This document shows positions 36,189-46,024 of a DNA stretch of 64,000 nucleotides, in pieces. Within the stretch, counting starts at the first letter, position 1. Every line of letters begins with the position of its first letter. Source of the DNA: Flavobacteriales bacterium (GTDB lineage Bacteria > Bacteroidota > Bacteroidia > NS11-12g > UBA955); the NCBI GenBank assembly GCA_947447955.1, contig CANFLS010000001.1:1-64000 (forward strand). The letters run 5' to 3'. The position numbers were made by a program, and so were the translations under genes. Under the pieces are notes generated by a model that searched no databases, was not told the DNA's origin, and was given only the letters and a program-made list of their open reading frames with translations.

Positions 36189-37558
36189 TCTACCCTGTCA
36201 ATCACAACTTTCTTATTGCGAACAACTTTACCCTCGGGGTTTCTCAATACTACAATGTAAGTTGCAGGGGGAAATCTCATGGTTGAAAGTTCCGTAAAAT
36301 TCTTAACGATGGTTTGATTTTCCAATACTGGTTGACCAATCATGTTATAAATTTCAACACTCAAATTATCGAGTAAATCTTGATTGCGCAATTCAATAAC
36401 CAGTTTGCTTTGAGCAGCAACTGGATAAATGAGCACTTCGTTGTAAACGAGTGTATCATAAATGCGGGACTTAACAATAATTTCAGTTTTAATTGGTAAA
36501 TCTTTTCTGAAATCAGTGATTGCATTTCTCATTGTAATTGCCTGGTGTTTGGTAAACAGATTCTGACACTCGTGTGTACTGTAATCCATGTAATTTTCAA
36601 CCATATCAGGCATGTCATTTGTTGGCTCAATACAAGAATTCAAATTTTTATTACAATCAAAATTTGAACCTATTCCTTGCAATGGCGTGTCATCAATATA
36701 ATCGTCAACATTGCATTTATTGAACGAATATTGATCATCGGCCCAAATATGGCGAAGACCAAAAAAATGACCTACCTCATGTACCGCAACCCTACCTTTA
36801 TTTGCGGAAGCCAATAAAGTTGTATTGGCCAATGGATTGTTTCTACCTACAACTTTGTAATGTAAAACAACACCTTGATCTGGTCCTCCAACCCATGATG
36901 TACTTCCCCAACTTGGATGACCATAAGGCGGGTAAGCAAAACCTAATAAACCATCTTGATTTTTAAATGTCAAATCACAAACCCAAATATTCAAATATTT
37001 CAACGGATTCCAATTGTCGTCGCCATTGGTATTTGAATACTTCATATTATTGTTGATACCTCCATTGGTACCCCAAGATGCAACAGAAGTTGGCTTTCTC
37101 ACGATTCCGGTTGTGGCTTTTCCAGTCGGATCAATTTTTGCCAATTCAAATTGAATTCTTACATCACCCGCTCTTGGCTTAAAAATAGCCCTCGTATTTA
37201 CTGAATCTGCATTATTTCTGCGAAAGTCACGGTTCAAAACTTCAATCTGATTCTGAAGCAAACTATCGTGAATATTTTCTGCAGCTACATTATACAAAAC
37301 GTGAAAAACAACAGGAATTGTATAAATCGTATCGTAATAGTAAATGGTATCTGTAATTTTTACTCTTCTTGGCTCAATTGAAACTTTAGGATGTACAGTT
37401 TTCAAGTAATCAATATCCATTTGCTTTTTGAATCCAGGATATTGATTTTCTAATTGATCCATTAATTCGCGTTGACCGCATGGTTCAGTTCCATTTACTT
37501 GCGAAAAAGCAACTATTGAAACAAAAAACGAAAAAGTAAAAAGTAATAATTTGCGCAT
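36185..37558 (-). CDS. Secreted M43 (cytophagalysin/pappalysin-like) zinc metalloprotease with T9SS domain
   Basis: The protein has 457 residues; signal peptide ends at VAFS/QVNG (about 19). The zinc site HEVGHFFGLRH is at 260-270 and the Met-turn YMDYS at 323-327, as in M43 peptidases. Residues about 375-457 form a type-A T9SS sorting domain (YPVAAQSKLVIEL, IYNMIGQPVL, PPATYIVVLRN). It is expected to be a surface or released protease degrading external protein. No promoter box is obvious upstream. Confidence 0.9.
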   Translation of the reverse strand: MRKLLLFTFSFFVSIVAFSQVNGTEPCGQRELMDQLENQYPGFKKQMDIDYLKTVHPKVSIEPRRVKITDTIYYYDTIYTIPVVFHVLYNVAAENIHDSLLQNQIEVLNRDFRRNNADSVNTRAIFKPRAGDVRIQFELAKIDPTGKATTGIVRKPTSVASWGTNGGINNNMKYSNTNGDDNWNPLKYLNIWVCDLTFKNQDGLLGFAYPPYGHPSWGSTSWVGGPDQGVVLHYKVVGRNNPLANTTLLASANKGRVAVHEVGHFFGLRHIWADDQYSFNKCNVDDYIDDTPLQGIGSNFDCNKNLNSCIEPTNDMPDMVENYMDYSTHECQNLFTKHQAITMRNAITDFRKDLPIKTEIIVKSRIYDTLVYNEVLIYPVAAQSKLVIELRNQDLLDNLSVEIYNMIGQPVLENQTIVKNFTELSTMRFPPATYIVVLRNPEGKVVRNKKVVIDRVD

Positions 37559-37656
37559 AAATTATGAAGTTGCAATTAACAACCCATTTATGATAGTTTG
37601 ATAAGATTTTGTTTTTTATATATGAATATGATTATTTTTTGACAAATCTTATACAA

Positions 37657-37887
37657 TTAATTCTGATTGTCACGCCATTCGTAAACCCACTGAGATTGTA
37701 TCATTTCTAAATGTCCTTCGTTGCTTTCCTCTCTTTTTCCAACAAATTCAGGGATTTCCAAAATCCATTCTAATAATTCAGTAAAACGAATTCTATAAAT
37801 TTGTTTTTCGCCAAATTCATCGCCAAATCGTTCGTACAATTTCATGGCAATATCTTCATAATCGTTCCAGTGTATAGGTAATTCCAT
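37657..37887 (-). CDS. iscX: Fe-S cluster assembly protein IscX
   Basis: The product has 76 residues from the ATG at 37887; the reading frame could begin two codons earlier at a TTG. PIHWNDYEDIAMKLYERFGDE, then RIRFTELLEWILEIPEF and a terminal QSQWVYEWRDN are the family pattern. IscX binds IscS and iron and modulates cluster assembly. It follows the [2Fe-2S] ferredoxin gene on the same strand, as in isc operons, but iscS, iscU and hscAB are not here. Confidence 0.88.
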   Translation of the reverse strand: MELPIHWNDYEDIAMKLYERFGDEFGEKQIYRIRFTELLEWILEIPEFVGKREESNEGHLEMIQSQWVYEWRDNQN

Positions 37888-37894
37888 AATCAAT

Positions 37895-37907
37895 GTTTAG
37901 GGTTTAG
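37895..37907 (+). repeat. GTTTAGGGTTTAG 13-mer, dispersed intergenic repeat
   Basis: The same 13-mer occurs in reverse complement twice upstream of rpoN (60302-60314 and 60328-60340). All copies are intergenic. Confidence 0.6.
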
Positions 37908-37927
37908 GGTTTATTGTATGAATTGGT

Positions 37928-38257
37928 TTAGTGTCCAATGATACCAGATTGGTCAGGAATAACTACAACCATATCGCCTTCTTTAGAAAGTTTGCACTGA
38001 CAAGCCAAGCGACTATTAAACTTAGGGTCGCGTGCTCTGTCTACATATTCCTCTTCTCTATCGCTCATTTCCGGAAATAATTCTTCACCGGTTTCTACGT
38101 ATACATGACAAGTACTACATCCACAAACTCCGCCACAATTGTGATTTAACGGAATGTTATTGTCTAATGCTACGTCTAATATTGACTCACCTTGAAATAT
38201 CTCATGCGTTTCAGGTTGTTTGCCTTTTTCTTCAAACTTAAATGTAATTGTTGCCAT
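37928..38257 (-). CDS. fdx: Adrenodoxin-type [2Fe-2S] ferredoxin
   Basis: The product is 109 residues from the ATG at 38257. An in-frame ATG 24 codons upstream is rejected because a perfect -7 box lies between the two and the extra residues have no conserved match. The cluster ligands follow the C-x5-C-x2-C-xn-C order in NCGGVCGCSTC and RLACQC. The ferredoxin of the ISC system supplies electrons for cluster assembly; adjacency to iscX supports this. Confidence 0.9.
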   Translation of the reverse strand: MATITFKFEEKGKQPETHEIFQGESILDVALDNNIPLNHNCGGVCGCSTCHVYVETGEELFPEMSDREEEYVDRARDPKFNSRLACQCKLSKEGDMVVVIPDQSGIIGH

Positions 38258-38267
38258 AATTATTTCA

Positions 38268-38275
38268 CAAAGATA
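38268..38275 (-). promoter_or_regulatory. -7 promoter box of fdx-iscX (TATCTTTG)
   Basis: Perfect TAnnTTTG on the minus strand, ending 10 nt before the ATG at 38257; it decides the ferredoxin start. Confidence 0.72.
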
Positions 38276-38357
38276 ACAATCAAATTGTAGAATTGTTGGT
38301 GTCTTTTTGACACTTACTGCGATTTTCAATTTGTTAGTAATATCAAAGTTTTAGACT

Positions 38358-38365
38358 TATTTTTG
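38358..38365 (+). promoter_or_regulatory. -7 promoter box of the acyl-CoA dehydrogenase gene (TATTTTTG)
   Basis: Perfect TAnnTTTG, 14 nt before the ATG. A TTTG at 38330 may be the -33 element, though 24 bp away. Confidence 0.68.
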
Positions 38366-38379
38366 CGGTAACAAAAATT

Positions 38380-39519
38380 ATGCATTTCGAACTATCTGAA
38401 GAACATTTGGCAGTACAACAAGCTGCAAGAGATTTTGCTCAAACTGAGTTATTACCAGGAGTTATTGAAAGAGATACCAAACAAGAATTTCCTGCCGAAC
38501 AAATCAAAAAAATGGGTGAACTTGGCTTCATGGGAATGATGGTAAGTCCTCAATACGGTGGTGGCGGAATGGATGCCATAAGCTATGTTTTGGCAATGGA
38601 AGAAATTTCTAAAATTGATGCATCTGCATCAGTTTGTATGAGTGTTAACAATAGCTTGGTTTGTTGGGGAATTGAAGAATACGGAAACGAAGAACAAAAA
38701 CAAAAATACTTGGTGCCGTTGGCAACAGGACAAGCAATTGGTGCATTTTTATTAAGTGAACCAGAAGCGGGTTCAGATGCCACAAGCCAAAGAACTACCG
38801 CAATAGATATGGGTGATCACTACATATTGAACGGTACAAAAAACTGGATTACAAACGGAAATAGCGCATCATACTATTTGGTAATTGCACAAACCGATAT
38901 CGAGAAAAAACACAAAGGTATCAACGCTTTTATCGTTGAAAAATCTTGGGAAGGCGTTGTTGTAGGTAAAAAAGAAGACAAATTGGGAATTCGCGGAAGT
39001 GATACACACAGTATCATGTTCCAAGATGTAAAAGTTCCAAAAGAAAATAGAATTGGTGAAGATGGTTTTGGTTTTACTTTCGCTATGAAAGTATTGAGCG
39101 GTGGCCGTATTGGTATTGCAGCTCAAGCTTTAGGTATTGCAAGTGGCGCTTACGAGCTTTCATTGAAATATTCGAAAGAACGCAAAGCGTTTGGAAAAGA
39201 AATCATGCACCACCAAGCAATCGCATTCAAATTGGCAGATATGGCTACTGAAATTGAAGCAGCCCGTTTATTATGTTTGAAATCAGCTTGGTTAAAAGAT
39301 CAACATTTAAATTATGATAGAGCAAGTTCAATGGCAAAATTGTTTGCTTCTGAAGTTGCTATGAAAACTACTGTAGAAGCAGTTCAAATTCATGGTGGAT
39401 ATGGATATGTGAAAGAGTATCATGTAGAAAGATTAATGAGAGATGCAAAAATCACTCAAATCTACGAAGGTACTAGTGAAGTGCAGCGAGTAGTAATTTC
39501 TCGCGACGTTTTACGTTAA
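38380..39519 (+). CDS. Acyl-CoA dehydrogenase (short/medium-chain type)
   Basis: The flavoenzyme introduces the alpha-beta double bond in acyl-CoA during beta-oxidation. The protein has 379 residues. FAD and substrate loops FLLSEPEAGSDA and KNWITNG, and RKAFGKEI are present; the catalytic Glu363 is in IYEGTSE, the position used by short- and medium-chain enzymes. It resembles butyryl-CoA dehydrogenases, but chain length specificity cannot be read. Monocistronic between its promoter and a terminator. Confidence 0.92.
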   Translation: MHFELSEEHLAVQQAARDFAQTELLPGVIERDTKQEFPAEQIKKMGELGFMGMMVSPQYGGGGMDAISYVLAMEEISKIDASASVCMSVNNSLVCWGIEEYGNEEQKQKYLVPLATGQAIGAFLLSEPEAGSDATSQRTTAIDMGDHYILNGTKNWITNGNSASYYLVIAQTDIEKKHKGINAFIVEKSWEGVVVGKKEDKLGIRGSDTHSIMFQDVKVPKENRIGEDGFGFTFAMKVLSGGRIGIAAQALGIASGAYELSLKYSKERKAFGKEIMHHQAIAFKLADMATEIEAARLLCLKSAWLKDQHLNYDRASSMAKLFASEVAMKTTVEAVQIHGGYGYVKEYHVERLMRDAKITQIYEGTSEVQRVVISRDVLR

Positions 39520-39538
39520 TCTATTAAGTGTATTTATC

Positions 39539-39566
39539 AAAAAAGACGCCCTTGGGCGTCTTTTTT
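39539..39566. terminator. Bidirectional terminator
   Basis: AAAAAAGACGCCC / GGGCGTCTTTTTT stem with a TT loop and a long T-tract, between the convergent dehydrogenase and fcl genes. Confidence 0.95.
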
Positions 39567-39610
39567 TTTGCAAATTGTGCAAGTAATATAAATAAAATCT
39601 TTTACAAAAA

Positions 39611-40540
39611 TTATAATTTTCTATTCAAAAAATCCTGATACGCCAAAGCAATACCCTCTTCTAAATCAGTTTTTGGTGTCCAACCAGTAGCAAACAACCT
39701 AGAAGAATCCATCAACTTTCTTGGTGTGCCATTCGGCTTCGATGTGTCAAACTCCAAATGTCCCTCAAAACCAATAATTTTCTTAATTAATAAAGCCAAA
39801 TCTTTGATGGTAATTTCATTGCCATATCCAACGTTCACGAATTCCTTTTCATTGTAATTCAACATCAAATACACCAATGCATTTGCCAAATCATCGGCAT
39901 ATAAAAACTCCCTAAACGGCGAGCCATCTCCCCAAACCGTAACAGAATCACTTCCATTCTCTTTGGCTTCGTGAAACTTACGAATCAATGCAGGCAATAC
40001 ATGAGAATTATCTGGGTGATAATTGTCATTTGGACCGTACATATTTGTTGGCATAGCCGATATGAATTTGCTTCCATACTGGTCCCAATATGCTTCGCAC
40101 ATCTTGATTCCCGTAATTTTGGCAATTGCATAAGGTTCGTTGGTAGGTTCCAATAATCCAGATAGCAAATAATCCTCTTTTAAGGGCTGTGGAGCCAATT
40201 TCGGATAAATACAACTCGACCCTAGGAACAAAAGCTTTTTAACCCCATAAACATGCGCAAAATGGATTAAATTATTTTGAATGCTCAGGTTATCGTACAA
40301 AAATTCCGCACGATACGTATTGTTGGCTAAAATTCCACCAACTTTTGCTGCACTAATAAATACATATTCTGGCTTTTCACTTTGATAGAAAGCTTCAACC
40401 TGAGCTTGATTTCTCAAGTCTAACTCGGCAGAGGTTCTCGTTACAATGTTATTAAAACCAAGTTTATTTAGTTCTCTAACAATGGCACTTCCCACCATTC
40501 CCCTATGGCCGGCAACGTATATTTTAGCGGATTTCTCCAT
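39611..40540 (-). CDS. fcl: GDP-L-fucose synthase
   Basis: The enzyme epimerises and reduces GDP-4-keto-6-deoxy-mannose to GDP-L-fucose. The protein has 309 residues: [14 protein letters not shown] Rossmann loop, [10 protein letters not shown] with catalytic Ser, and the Tyr-x3-Lys pair in PYAIAKITG. It lies 2 bp after gmd, so the two steps are co-transcribed, providing fucose for surface glycans. Confidence 0.95.
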   Translation of the reverse strand: MEKSAKIYVAGHRGMVGSAIVRELNKLGFNNIVTRTSAELDLRNQAQVEAFYQSEKPEYVFISAAKVGGILANNTYRAEFLYDNLSIQNNLIHFAHVYGVKKLLFLGSSCIYPKLAPQPLKEDYLLSGLLEPTNEPYAIAKITGIKMCEAYWDQYGSKFISAMPTNMYGPNDNYHPDNSHVLPALIRKFHEAKENGSDSVTVWGDGSPFREFLYADDLANALVYLMLNYNEKEFVNVGYGNEITIKDLALLIKKIIGFEGHLEFDTSKPNGTPRKLMDSSRLFATGWTPKTDLEEGIALAYQDFLNRKL

Positions 40541-40542
40541 GC

Positions 40543-41679
40543 TTATTCGAAATAATTTTTGGCTTCAAAACCGCCATCACGCAAATAATTCTCTTTTTGC
40601 ATCAAACGGATATCAGATTGCATCATATCATCAACCAAAGCCGGCAAATCATATTTCGGAGTCCAACCCAATTTTGTTCTTGCCTTCGTTGCATCTCCAA
40701 TCAATAAATCAACCTCAGTTGGGCGAAAATATTTAGGATCAACAAAAATAAGTTCTTCACCAATGCTTAACTTACAAGATGCGCCAACCATTTTTTCAAA
40801 CAATTCATGATCAACAGATTCAACTGAACCAATTTCATCAACACCTTCACCATCGAATTTTAATTTCACACCCAAATAACCAAAAGCCATTCGCACAAAT
40901 TCACGAATTTCTGTGGTAGTTCCAGTTGCAATAACAAAATCTTCCGCTTTCTCCTGTTGTAAAATTAACCACATTGCCTCGATATAATCTTTGGCATGTC
41001 CCCAATCACGTTTAGAATTCAAATTTCCCAAATGTAATTTATCTTGTAATCCCAATGCAATTCTAGCTGCAGCACGCGTAATTTTTCTAGTTACAAAAGT
41101 CTCGCCACGAATAGGACTTTCGTGGTTAAACAAAATTCCTGAACAAGCAAACATGTCATAAGCTTCTCTATAATTCACTGTTATCCAAAATCCATACATT
41201 TTTGCCACAGCATATGGCGAACGCGGATAAAATGGAGTTGTTTCTTTCTGAGGGACTTCTTGCACCAAACCATAAAGTTCCGAAGTTGAAGCCTGGTAAA
41301 TTCTGGTTTTCTTAGTTAAACCCAAAATACGAATTGCTTCTAACAAACGCAAAGTACCCATTGCATCACAGTTTGCAGTATATTCTGGAGTTTCAAAACT
41401 CACATGAACGTGACTCATTGCACCCAAATTGTAAATTTCATCAGGTTGAACCTCTTGAATGATACGAATTAAATTGGTGCTATCTGTCAAATCACCATAA
41501 TGAAGTTTCATTCTGGCTCCGTCAATATGCGGATCTTGGTAAATATGTTCAATACGTTCCGTATTAAAAAGTGAACTACGACGCTTGATTCCATGCACCA
41601 TATAGCCCTTTTTTAATAAAAATTCGGCCAAATACGCTCCATCTTGACCTGTGATACCCGTGATTAATGCAACTTTCAT
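40543..41679 (-). CDS. gmd: GDP-mannose 4,6-dehydratase
   Basis: The enzyme converts GDP-D-mannose to GDP-4-keto-6-deoxy-D-mannose. From the ATG at 41679 the protein has 378 residues and starts [19 protein letters not shown]. The frame is open 15 codons further upstream, but that would overlap the -7 box and the divergent gene, so the short start is chosen. [20 protein letters not shown] and [10 protein letters not shown] are conserved. Confidence 0.95.
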   Translation of the reverse strand: MKVALITGITGQDGAYLAEFLLKKGYMVHGIKRRSSLFNTERIEHIYQDPHIDGARMKLHYGDLTDSTNLIRIIQEVQPDEIYNLGAMSHVHVSFETPEYTANCDAMGTLRLLEAIRILGLTKKTRIYQASTSELYGLVQEVPQKETTPFYPRSPYAVAKMYGFWITVNYREAYDMFACSGILFNHESPIRGETFVTRKITRAAARIALGLQDKLHLGNLNSKRDWGHAKDYIEAMWLILQQEKAEDFVIATGTTTEIREFVRMAFGYLGVKLKFDGEGVDEIGSVESVDHELFEKMVGASCKLSIGEELIFVDPKYFRPTEVDLLIGDATKARTKLGWTPKYDLPALVDDMMQSDIRLMQKENYLRDGGFEAKNYFE

Positions 41680-41688
41680 TATTTTGCA

Positions 41689-41696
41689 CAAAAATA
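41689..41696 (-). promoter_or_regulatory. -7 promoter box of gmd-fcl (TATTTTTG)
   Basis: Perfect TAnnTTTG on the minus strand, ending 9 nt before the ATG at 41679. It fixes the gmd start and the upper limit of the divergent gene. Confidence 0.72.
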
Positions 41697-41707
41697 AAAC
41701 CTTTTTT

Positions 41708-43099
41708 ATGATTTTGGTATTCACTCACAAAGTTTCACATGCACTTCAATATGTTTTGGAAGAAATATTTTCAAGGCATTTTCACGTGAAATTCGAAATC
41801 ACCAACAATCAAGAACACTATCAATCTGCCACAAACACTTTAAAAATAAAGTATACACCGCTAAATGACTCAGAATTAGAAGGTTTGTGGATTCCAAATT
41901 CAGAATTTCTAAACAGAAATTTAAATGAAATAAATGATGTAAATTTATTTTCAAAAATTAACTGGATACCTATGAAAAAAGTTGAAATCATCGATTCAAC
42001 TTTCATTGAATTGCTCAATTTGCTGAATTTATCAAATGAAAATTTCAAATTGCACGAAAATTATTCACTTAGGCCGGTATATTTTCCAATGAAATCAGAA
42101 ATGGGATTTGATGTATTTTCACATGTTTTTGTGTTATTGTCGAACATTGAAGAAATTATCCTTTCAAAAGATTCGGAAAACTTGGACAAGTACAAAAGAA
42201 TCAAATCAAATAAACTTTCATTCGTGAAAAACCAAATGCATCTTTTGCCAATGGTGGAAATAGCAATTGAAAGACTCAAAGATTTTTTAAAACTTGAAGA
42301 TATAGAAAAAAGAGAATTTCAAATTATTCCAACTGCCGACATTGATCAATGTTTTAGATTTAAGGGAAAACCAATTTATAAAATTTTAGGGGGTGCCATT
42401 AAAAACCCAAAAACAATTGTATCGAGATTTTTGTCACTTTTTTCAAAAACAGATTCGTTTACCCCAAGCGAAACGGTTCAATCCATTTTATCACAAAATC
42501 CCAATTCCAAAATATTTTGGCTTTGCAATCGCAAACAAAGTAAATTAAACAAACAGGCAAAAAGAAGCAACGTCGAATTTCAAAATGAAATTCTCCAAAG
42601 TGTGAAATACTCCGAAATTGGCATTCACCCTTCTTACCAGTTCAGTAAGGAAATAGAAATTTACAGTGAAGAAAAGAATTGGTTAGCAAATATTTCTCAG
42701 CACAAAATATCAAATAGCCGACAACATTATATCCATTTAACCCTTCCAAAAACCTATCAAATTTTAGAACAAATGAATATTGAAAATGATTGGAGTATGG
42801 GATTTAATGACAACATTGGCTATAGAACCGGAACCAGTTTACCCTACTATTGGTTCGACATTTCTACAAACGAAAAAACAAATTTAATCATCAATCCTTT
42901 TGTTCTCATGGATGTGAGTTTTAAAAACTATTTAAAAATAAATTCATTTCAAGCCAATCAATTAGGAACATTATTTAAACAATCTATTAAACAATACAAA
43001 GGAAATTTTTGTTTCATTTTTCACAACGAATCAGCATCTGAAACCGACGGTTGGGAAGGATGGAAAAACACAATTATATCATGGGCATCACCTATTTAG
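41708..43099 (+). CDS. Polysaccharide-deacetylase-like protein with N-terminal DUF7033-like domain
   Basis: The protein has 463 residues from the ATG at 41708, chosen over an upstream ATG that would overlap gmd. The N-terminal about 130 residues ([21 protein letters not shown]) are of a Bacteroidota-specific type found before deacetylase domains. The rest has [52 protein letters not shown] and a C-terminal FHNES, matching the carbohydrate-esterase-4 layout with Asp/His metal residues in divergent form. Substrate unknown; surface-polysaccharide processing is plausible. It overlaps the next gene by 19 bases. Confidence 0.7.
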   Translation: MILVFTHKVSHALQYVLEEIFSRHFHVKFEITNNQEHYQSATNTLKIKYTPLNDSELEGLWIPNSEFLNRNLNEINDVNLFSKINWIPMKKVEIIDSTFIELLNLLNLSNENFKLHENYSLRPVYFPMKSEMGFDVFSHVFVLLSNIEEIILSKDSENLDKYKRIKSNKLSFVKNQMHLLPMVEIAIERLKDFLKLEDIEKREFQIIPTADIDQCFRFKGKPIYKILGGAIKNPKTIVSRFLSLFSKTDSFTPSETVQSILSQNPNSKIFWLCNRKQSKLNKQAKRSNVEFQNEILQSVKYSEIGIHPSYQFSKEIEIYSEEKNWLANISQHKISNSRQHYIHLTLPKTYQILEQMNIENDWSMGFNDNIGYRTGTSLPYYWFDISTNEKTNLIINPFVLMDVSFKNYLKINSFQANQLGTLFKQSIKQYKGNFCFIFHNESASETDGWEGWKNTIISWASPI

Positions 43100-44010
43100 A
43101 ACGCTGGCAAATTGACACCCAAAAATGGGATCAATGTATTTTGTCAAGCACACATTCACTGAGCTATGCATTGTCGGGTTATCTCGACGGAGTTTGCGAT
43201 CCCATCACAGACTATTCAAATATTGAATTTGAAAACGAAAACGATTCTGAACTTTATGGACAATGGGGTGCTTTGATATTGAATGATTACGAAGCTGTTT
43301 TCCCACTACCATGGAGAAAGAAATATAGAATTCATTATGTTTTTCAACCCAGCTTTTGTCAGCAACTCGGACTTTTCGGAAATCCGGGGATTTTAACGAG
43401 CGAAGATTTTCTAAGGGCAATTCCAAGAAAATTTCTTAAAATTCACTTACAAATTCATCCTTTCTTTGGTCAACCCAAAAATGCCAAGGAGAAAACCAAT
43501 TTCATTTTAAAATGTCCACATTTACCTAAGGATTGCTTCAATAAAGATGCGCTGAAAAACATCAAGCGCACCGAAGAAGCTGAGGTTTATTACAAAAAAC
43601 CTTACAAAATAGTTGACATCCTCAAAATTTACGACGACGCTTGGGCGAGTTTAAATTCAATGGTTTGGTTTAACGACTACGAAGGATTTGAAGCCGCTTG
43701 TTTGAATTTGGAAAAACAAGACCTGATTTATCCCATTTTGGCTAAATCAAATGATGGAACCAATCTTGGAGGAGCTATCTTTCTAATTTCACCGAAAAGG
43801 ATTCACTATGTCTGCGCTGGCCCAACGGAAGCTGGCAAGGAAATTGGAATCATGCACGGCATTATCAACCATGTTGCGATACAATTTCCGAACCACGAAA
43901 TTGATTTTGAAGGATCTTCCATACCCTCAGTTGCGCAATTCTACAAAAAATTTGGCCCTGTTAATGAGCCATTTTACATAATTCAACGAACTTTGTTCTC
44001 TAATTTATGA
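43081..44010 (+). CDS. FemAB/GNAT-like acyltransferase of unknown substrate
   Basis: The protein has 309 residues from ATG 43081; this start overlaps the preceding gene by 19 bases, and an ATG 10 codons upstream is possible. Cytoplasmic. The late segment DFEGSSIPSVAQFYKKFGP resembles the GNAT-like fold of FemAB and related acyltransferases (Ser-Ile-Pro, then aromatic helix). Adjacent deacetylase-like gene suggests a shared glycan role (inference). It ends in an ATGA overlap with menA. Confidence 0.55.
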   Translation: MGITYLERWQIDTQKWDQCILSSTHSLSYALSGYLDGVCDPITDYSNIEFENENDSELYGQWGALILNDYEAVFPLPWRKKYRIHYVFQPSFCQQLGLFGNPGILTSEDFLRAIPRKFLKIHLQIHPFFGQPKNAKEKTNFILKCPHLPKDCFNKDALKNIKRTEEAEVYYKKPYKIVDILKIYDDAWASLNSMVWFNDYEGFEAACLNLEKQDLIYPILAKSNDGTNLGGAIFLISPKRIHYVCAGPTEAGKEIGIMHGIINHVAIQFPNHEIDFEGSSIPSVAQFYKKFGPVNEPFYIIQRTLFSNL

Positions 44011-44981
44011 TCAAACCTTGGATTCAATCAGCCCGATTGCGCACTTTGCCATTGGCAATTGCAGGAATATTATTGGGTTCGGCAATTTCAAAATTGCATG
44101 GACACGCAAATTGGCAAATTTCAACCTTGGCTTTAATTACCGCCATTTTGCTTCAGATTCTCTCAAATTTTGCCAATGATTATGGCGATTTCAAAAAAGG
44201 GACAGATAGCCTTGCTGGCAGAACAGACCGTATGTTAACAACAGGCAGTATTTCTGAGACAGCCATGAAAAATGCACTTTTTATTTTGTCAGGCATCGTT
44301 TTTCTATTCGGTTTGTACATGATCTATTTATCATTCCAATTCAAACTAATCAATCAAAACAACATATACTTTTTCATTGGATTGGGAATTCTCTCAATCA
44401 TCAGTGCAATAACCTACACCATTGGCAAAAAGGCCTATGCGTATTTGGGCTTAGGCGATATTTTCGTTTTTGTATTTTTTGGTTTGGCTCCAGTGCTGGG
44501 GATTTCAAAATTGTTGGGATGTGAATTAAACCTAAACTTTGGCTTAGCCGCAATTGGTATGGGAATGTTAAGCATGGCGGTTCTCAACACCAATAACTAC
44601 AGAGATATTGAATCAGATAAATTGAGCAACAAAATCACAATTGCCGTTAGATTGGGAAGAAAATGGACCCTATTTTATCACAGAATTTTACTGATTTTGG
44701 GATTTTCTACCATCTTTTTTTCAATGCTAAATTACCTCAATGAAGTATTTAAATTAAGCGAGTCAAATACTTCACTGGAAATGTTTATGGTTTTCGGAAT
44801 ATTTTCACCCGCTGCCATTTTATTGAGTTCACATTTTACAGATTTGCGTCGTTTGGAACCAGGTGATAGAGAAAAGATCAATCCGCAATTGAAAAAACTA
44901 TCGCTTACCATTCTTTTGCTCATCATGATTTACAGTTCTTTTGTTTGGTATTTGTTAAATATCATTGGTTTACCAAAATAA
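44007..44981 (+). CDS. menA: 1,4-dihydroxy-2-naphthoate polyprenyltransferase
   Basis: The membrane enzyme joins a polyprenyl chain to dihydroxynaphthoate in menaquinone synthesis. The protein has 324 residues and about eight membrane helices. The Asp motifs are NFANDYGDFKKGTDS with GRTDRMLTTG, and NNYRDIESDK with NKITIAVRLGRKW, as in MenA. It lies 4 bp before menC, supporting the assignment. A second, unrelated-type UbiA protein is at 16153-17082. Confidence 0.93.
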   Translation: MIKPWIQSARLRTLPLAIAGILLGSAISKLHGHANWQISTLALITAILLQILSNFANDYGDFKKGTDSLAGRTDRMLTTGSISETAMKNALFILSGIVFLFGLYMIYLSFQFKLINQNNIYFFIGLGILSIISAITYTIGKKAYAYLGLGDIFVFVFFGLAPVLGISKLLGCELNLNFGLAAIGMGMLSMAVLNTNNYRDIESDKLSNKITIAVRLGRKWTLFYHRILLILGFSTIFFSMLNYLNEVFKLSESNTSLEMFMVFGIFSPAAILLSSHFTDLRRLEPGDREKINPQLKKLSLTILLLIMIYSSFVWYLLNIIGLPK

Positions 44982-44985
44982 CAAT

Positions 44986-46005
44986 ATGTATATTTCAATT
45001 GAAAAACATATTCTCGAATTTATAAAACCTGCAAAAACCAGTAGAGGCGAATACGCCGAAAAACCCGCTTATCTGTTGTGGATCAAAGATGGAAATACTT
45101 CCGTTTGTGGAGAAGCTTCTCCCCTACACGACTTAAGCATTGATGGCAAAATAGATTTACTCGAAATTGTCAAACCCTTTGAAAATCAAAAATTAACACC
45201 TCAATATTTATTAGAAATCCTTGACTCTTGGAAAGCTTATCCATCATTGAGATTCGCTTTATTCTGTTGCTTAGAAAAACTCAAAATTCAAAGTGAAACC
45301 AAAAATATTTGGGTTGATAACACTTTTTCATCTGGGCAAGAAGGAATCAAAATCAATGGTTTGGTTTGGATGAACGACATTGATTCCATGTACAAAGAAG
45401 CTATTGAGAAAATACATGCAGGATTTACCTGTATCAAAATCAAGGTGGGTGCGCTCGATTTTGACGCAGAATGCAGGTTAATTGAAAAAATTCGAAAGCA
45501 ATTCAATGCATTTAAAATTGAACTCAGATTGGATGCAAACGGAGGTTTTTCAACCGATGACGCACTTTTTCAACTAAAAGAACTTTCTCGATTTGAAATC
45601 CACTCGTTGGAACAACCCATAAAAGCCTACCAACCTGAAATCATAGGAGAAATTTGTGCCAAAAGCAAAATAGACATTGCGCTAGACGAAGAACTTATTG
45701 GTGTAAATATTAATAATGCGGCATCATTGCTTTCAGTGATTTCTCCAAAATATATCATTTTAAAACCTACACTTTTGGGAGGGTTTGATATTTGCGATCA
45801 ATGGATTACAGAAGCTTTTAAACAAAATATAGGTTGGTGGAGCACTTCCGCATTAGAAGGAAATATTGGATTGTCTGATATTGCCCAATGGGTTTCAACG
45901 TATAAATTATCCATGCCGCAAGGTCTTGGCACAGGATCTTTGTTTGTCAAAAATTTCCCTCCAAAAACAAAAACAATCAAAGAACATTTATTTTATATCT
46001 CGTAA
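44986..46005 (+). CDS. menC: o-Succinylbenzoate synthase
   Basis: The enolase-superfamily enzyme dehydrates SHCHC in menaquinone synthesis. The protein has 339 residues from the ATG at 44986, chosen because it follows the menA stop by 4 bp (an ATG seven codons upstream lies inside menA). Seen: the IKIKVG catalytic Lys, LRLDANGGFS and LEQP metal ligands, the DEEL Asp/Glu and the KPTLLGG Lys. Confidence 0.9.
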   Translation: MYISIEKHILEFIKPAKTSRGEYAEKPAYLLWIKDGNTSVCGEASPLHDLSIDGKIDLLEIVKPFENQKLTPQYLLEILDSWKAYPSLRFALFCCLEKLKIQSETKNIWVDNTFSSGQEGIKINGLVWMNDIDSMYKEAIEKIHAGFTCIKIKVGALDFDAECRLIEKIRKQFNAFKIELRLDANGGFSTDDALFQLKELSRFEIHSLEQPIKAYQPEIIGEICAKSKIDIALDEELIGVNINNAASLLSVISPKYIILKPTLLGGFDICDQWITEAFKQNIGWWSTSALEGNIGLSDIAQWVSTYKLSMPQGLGTGSLFVKNFPPKTKTIKEHLFYIS

Positions 46006-46024
46006 TTACACTTAACAGAACATT

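Noticed and set aside
37895-37912. TTTAGGG tandem resembling a plant-type telomere repeat
   Set aside because: Only two units, and the same 13-mer is found in other intergenic gaps of this window; a dispersed short repeat is enough to explain it.
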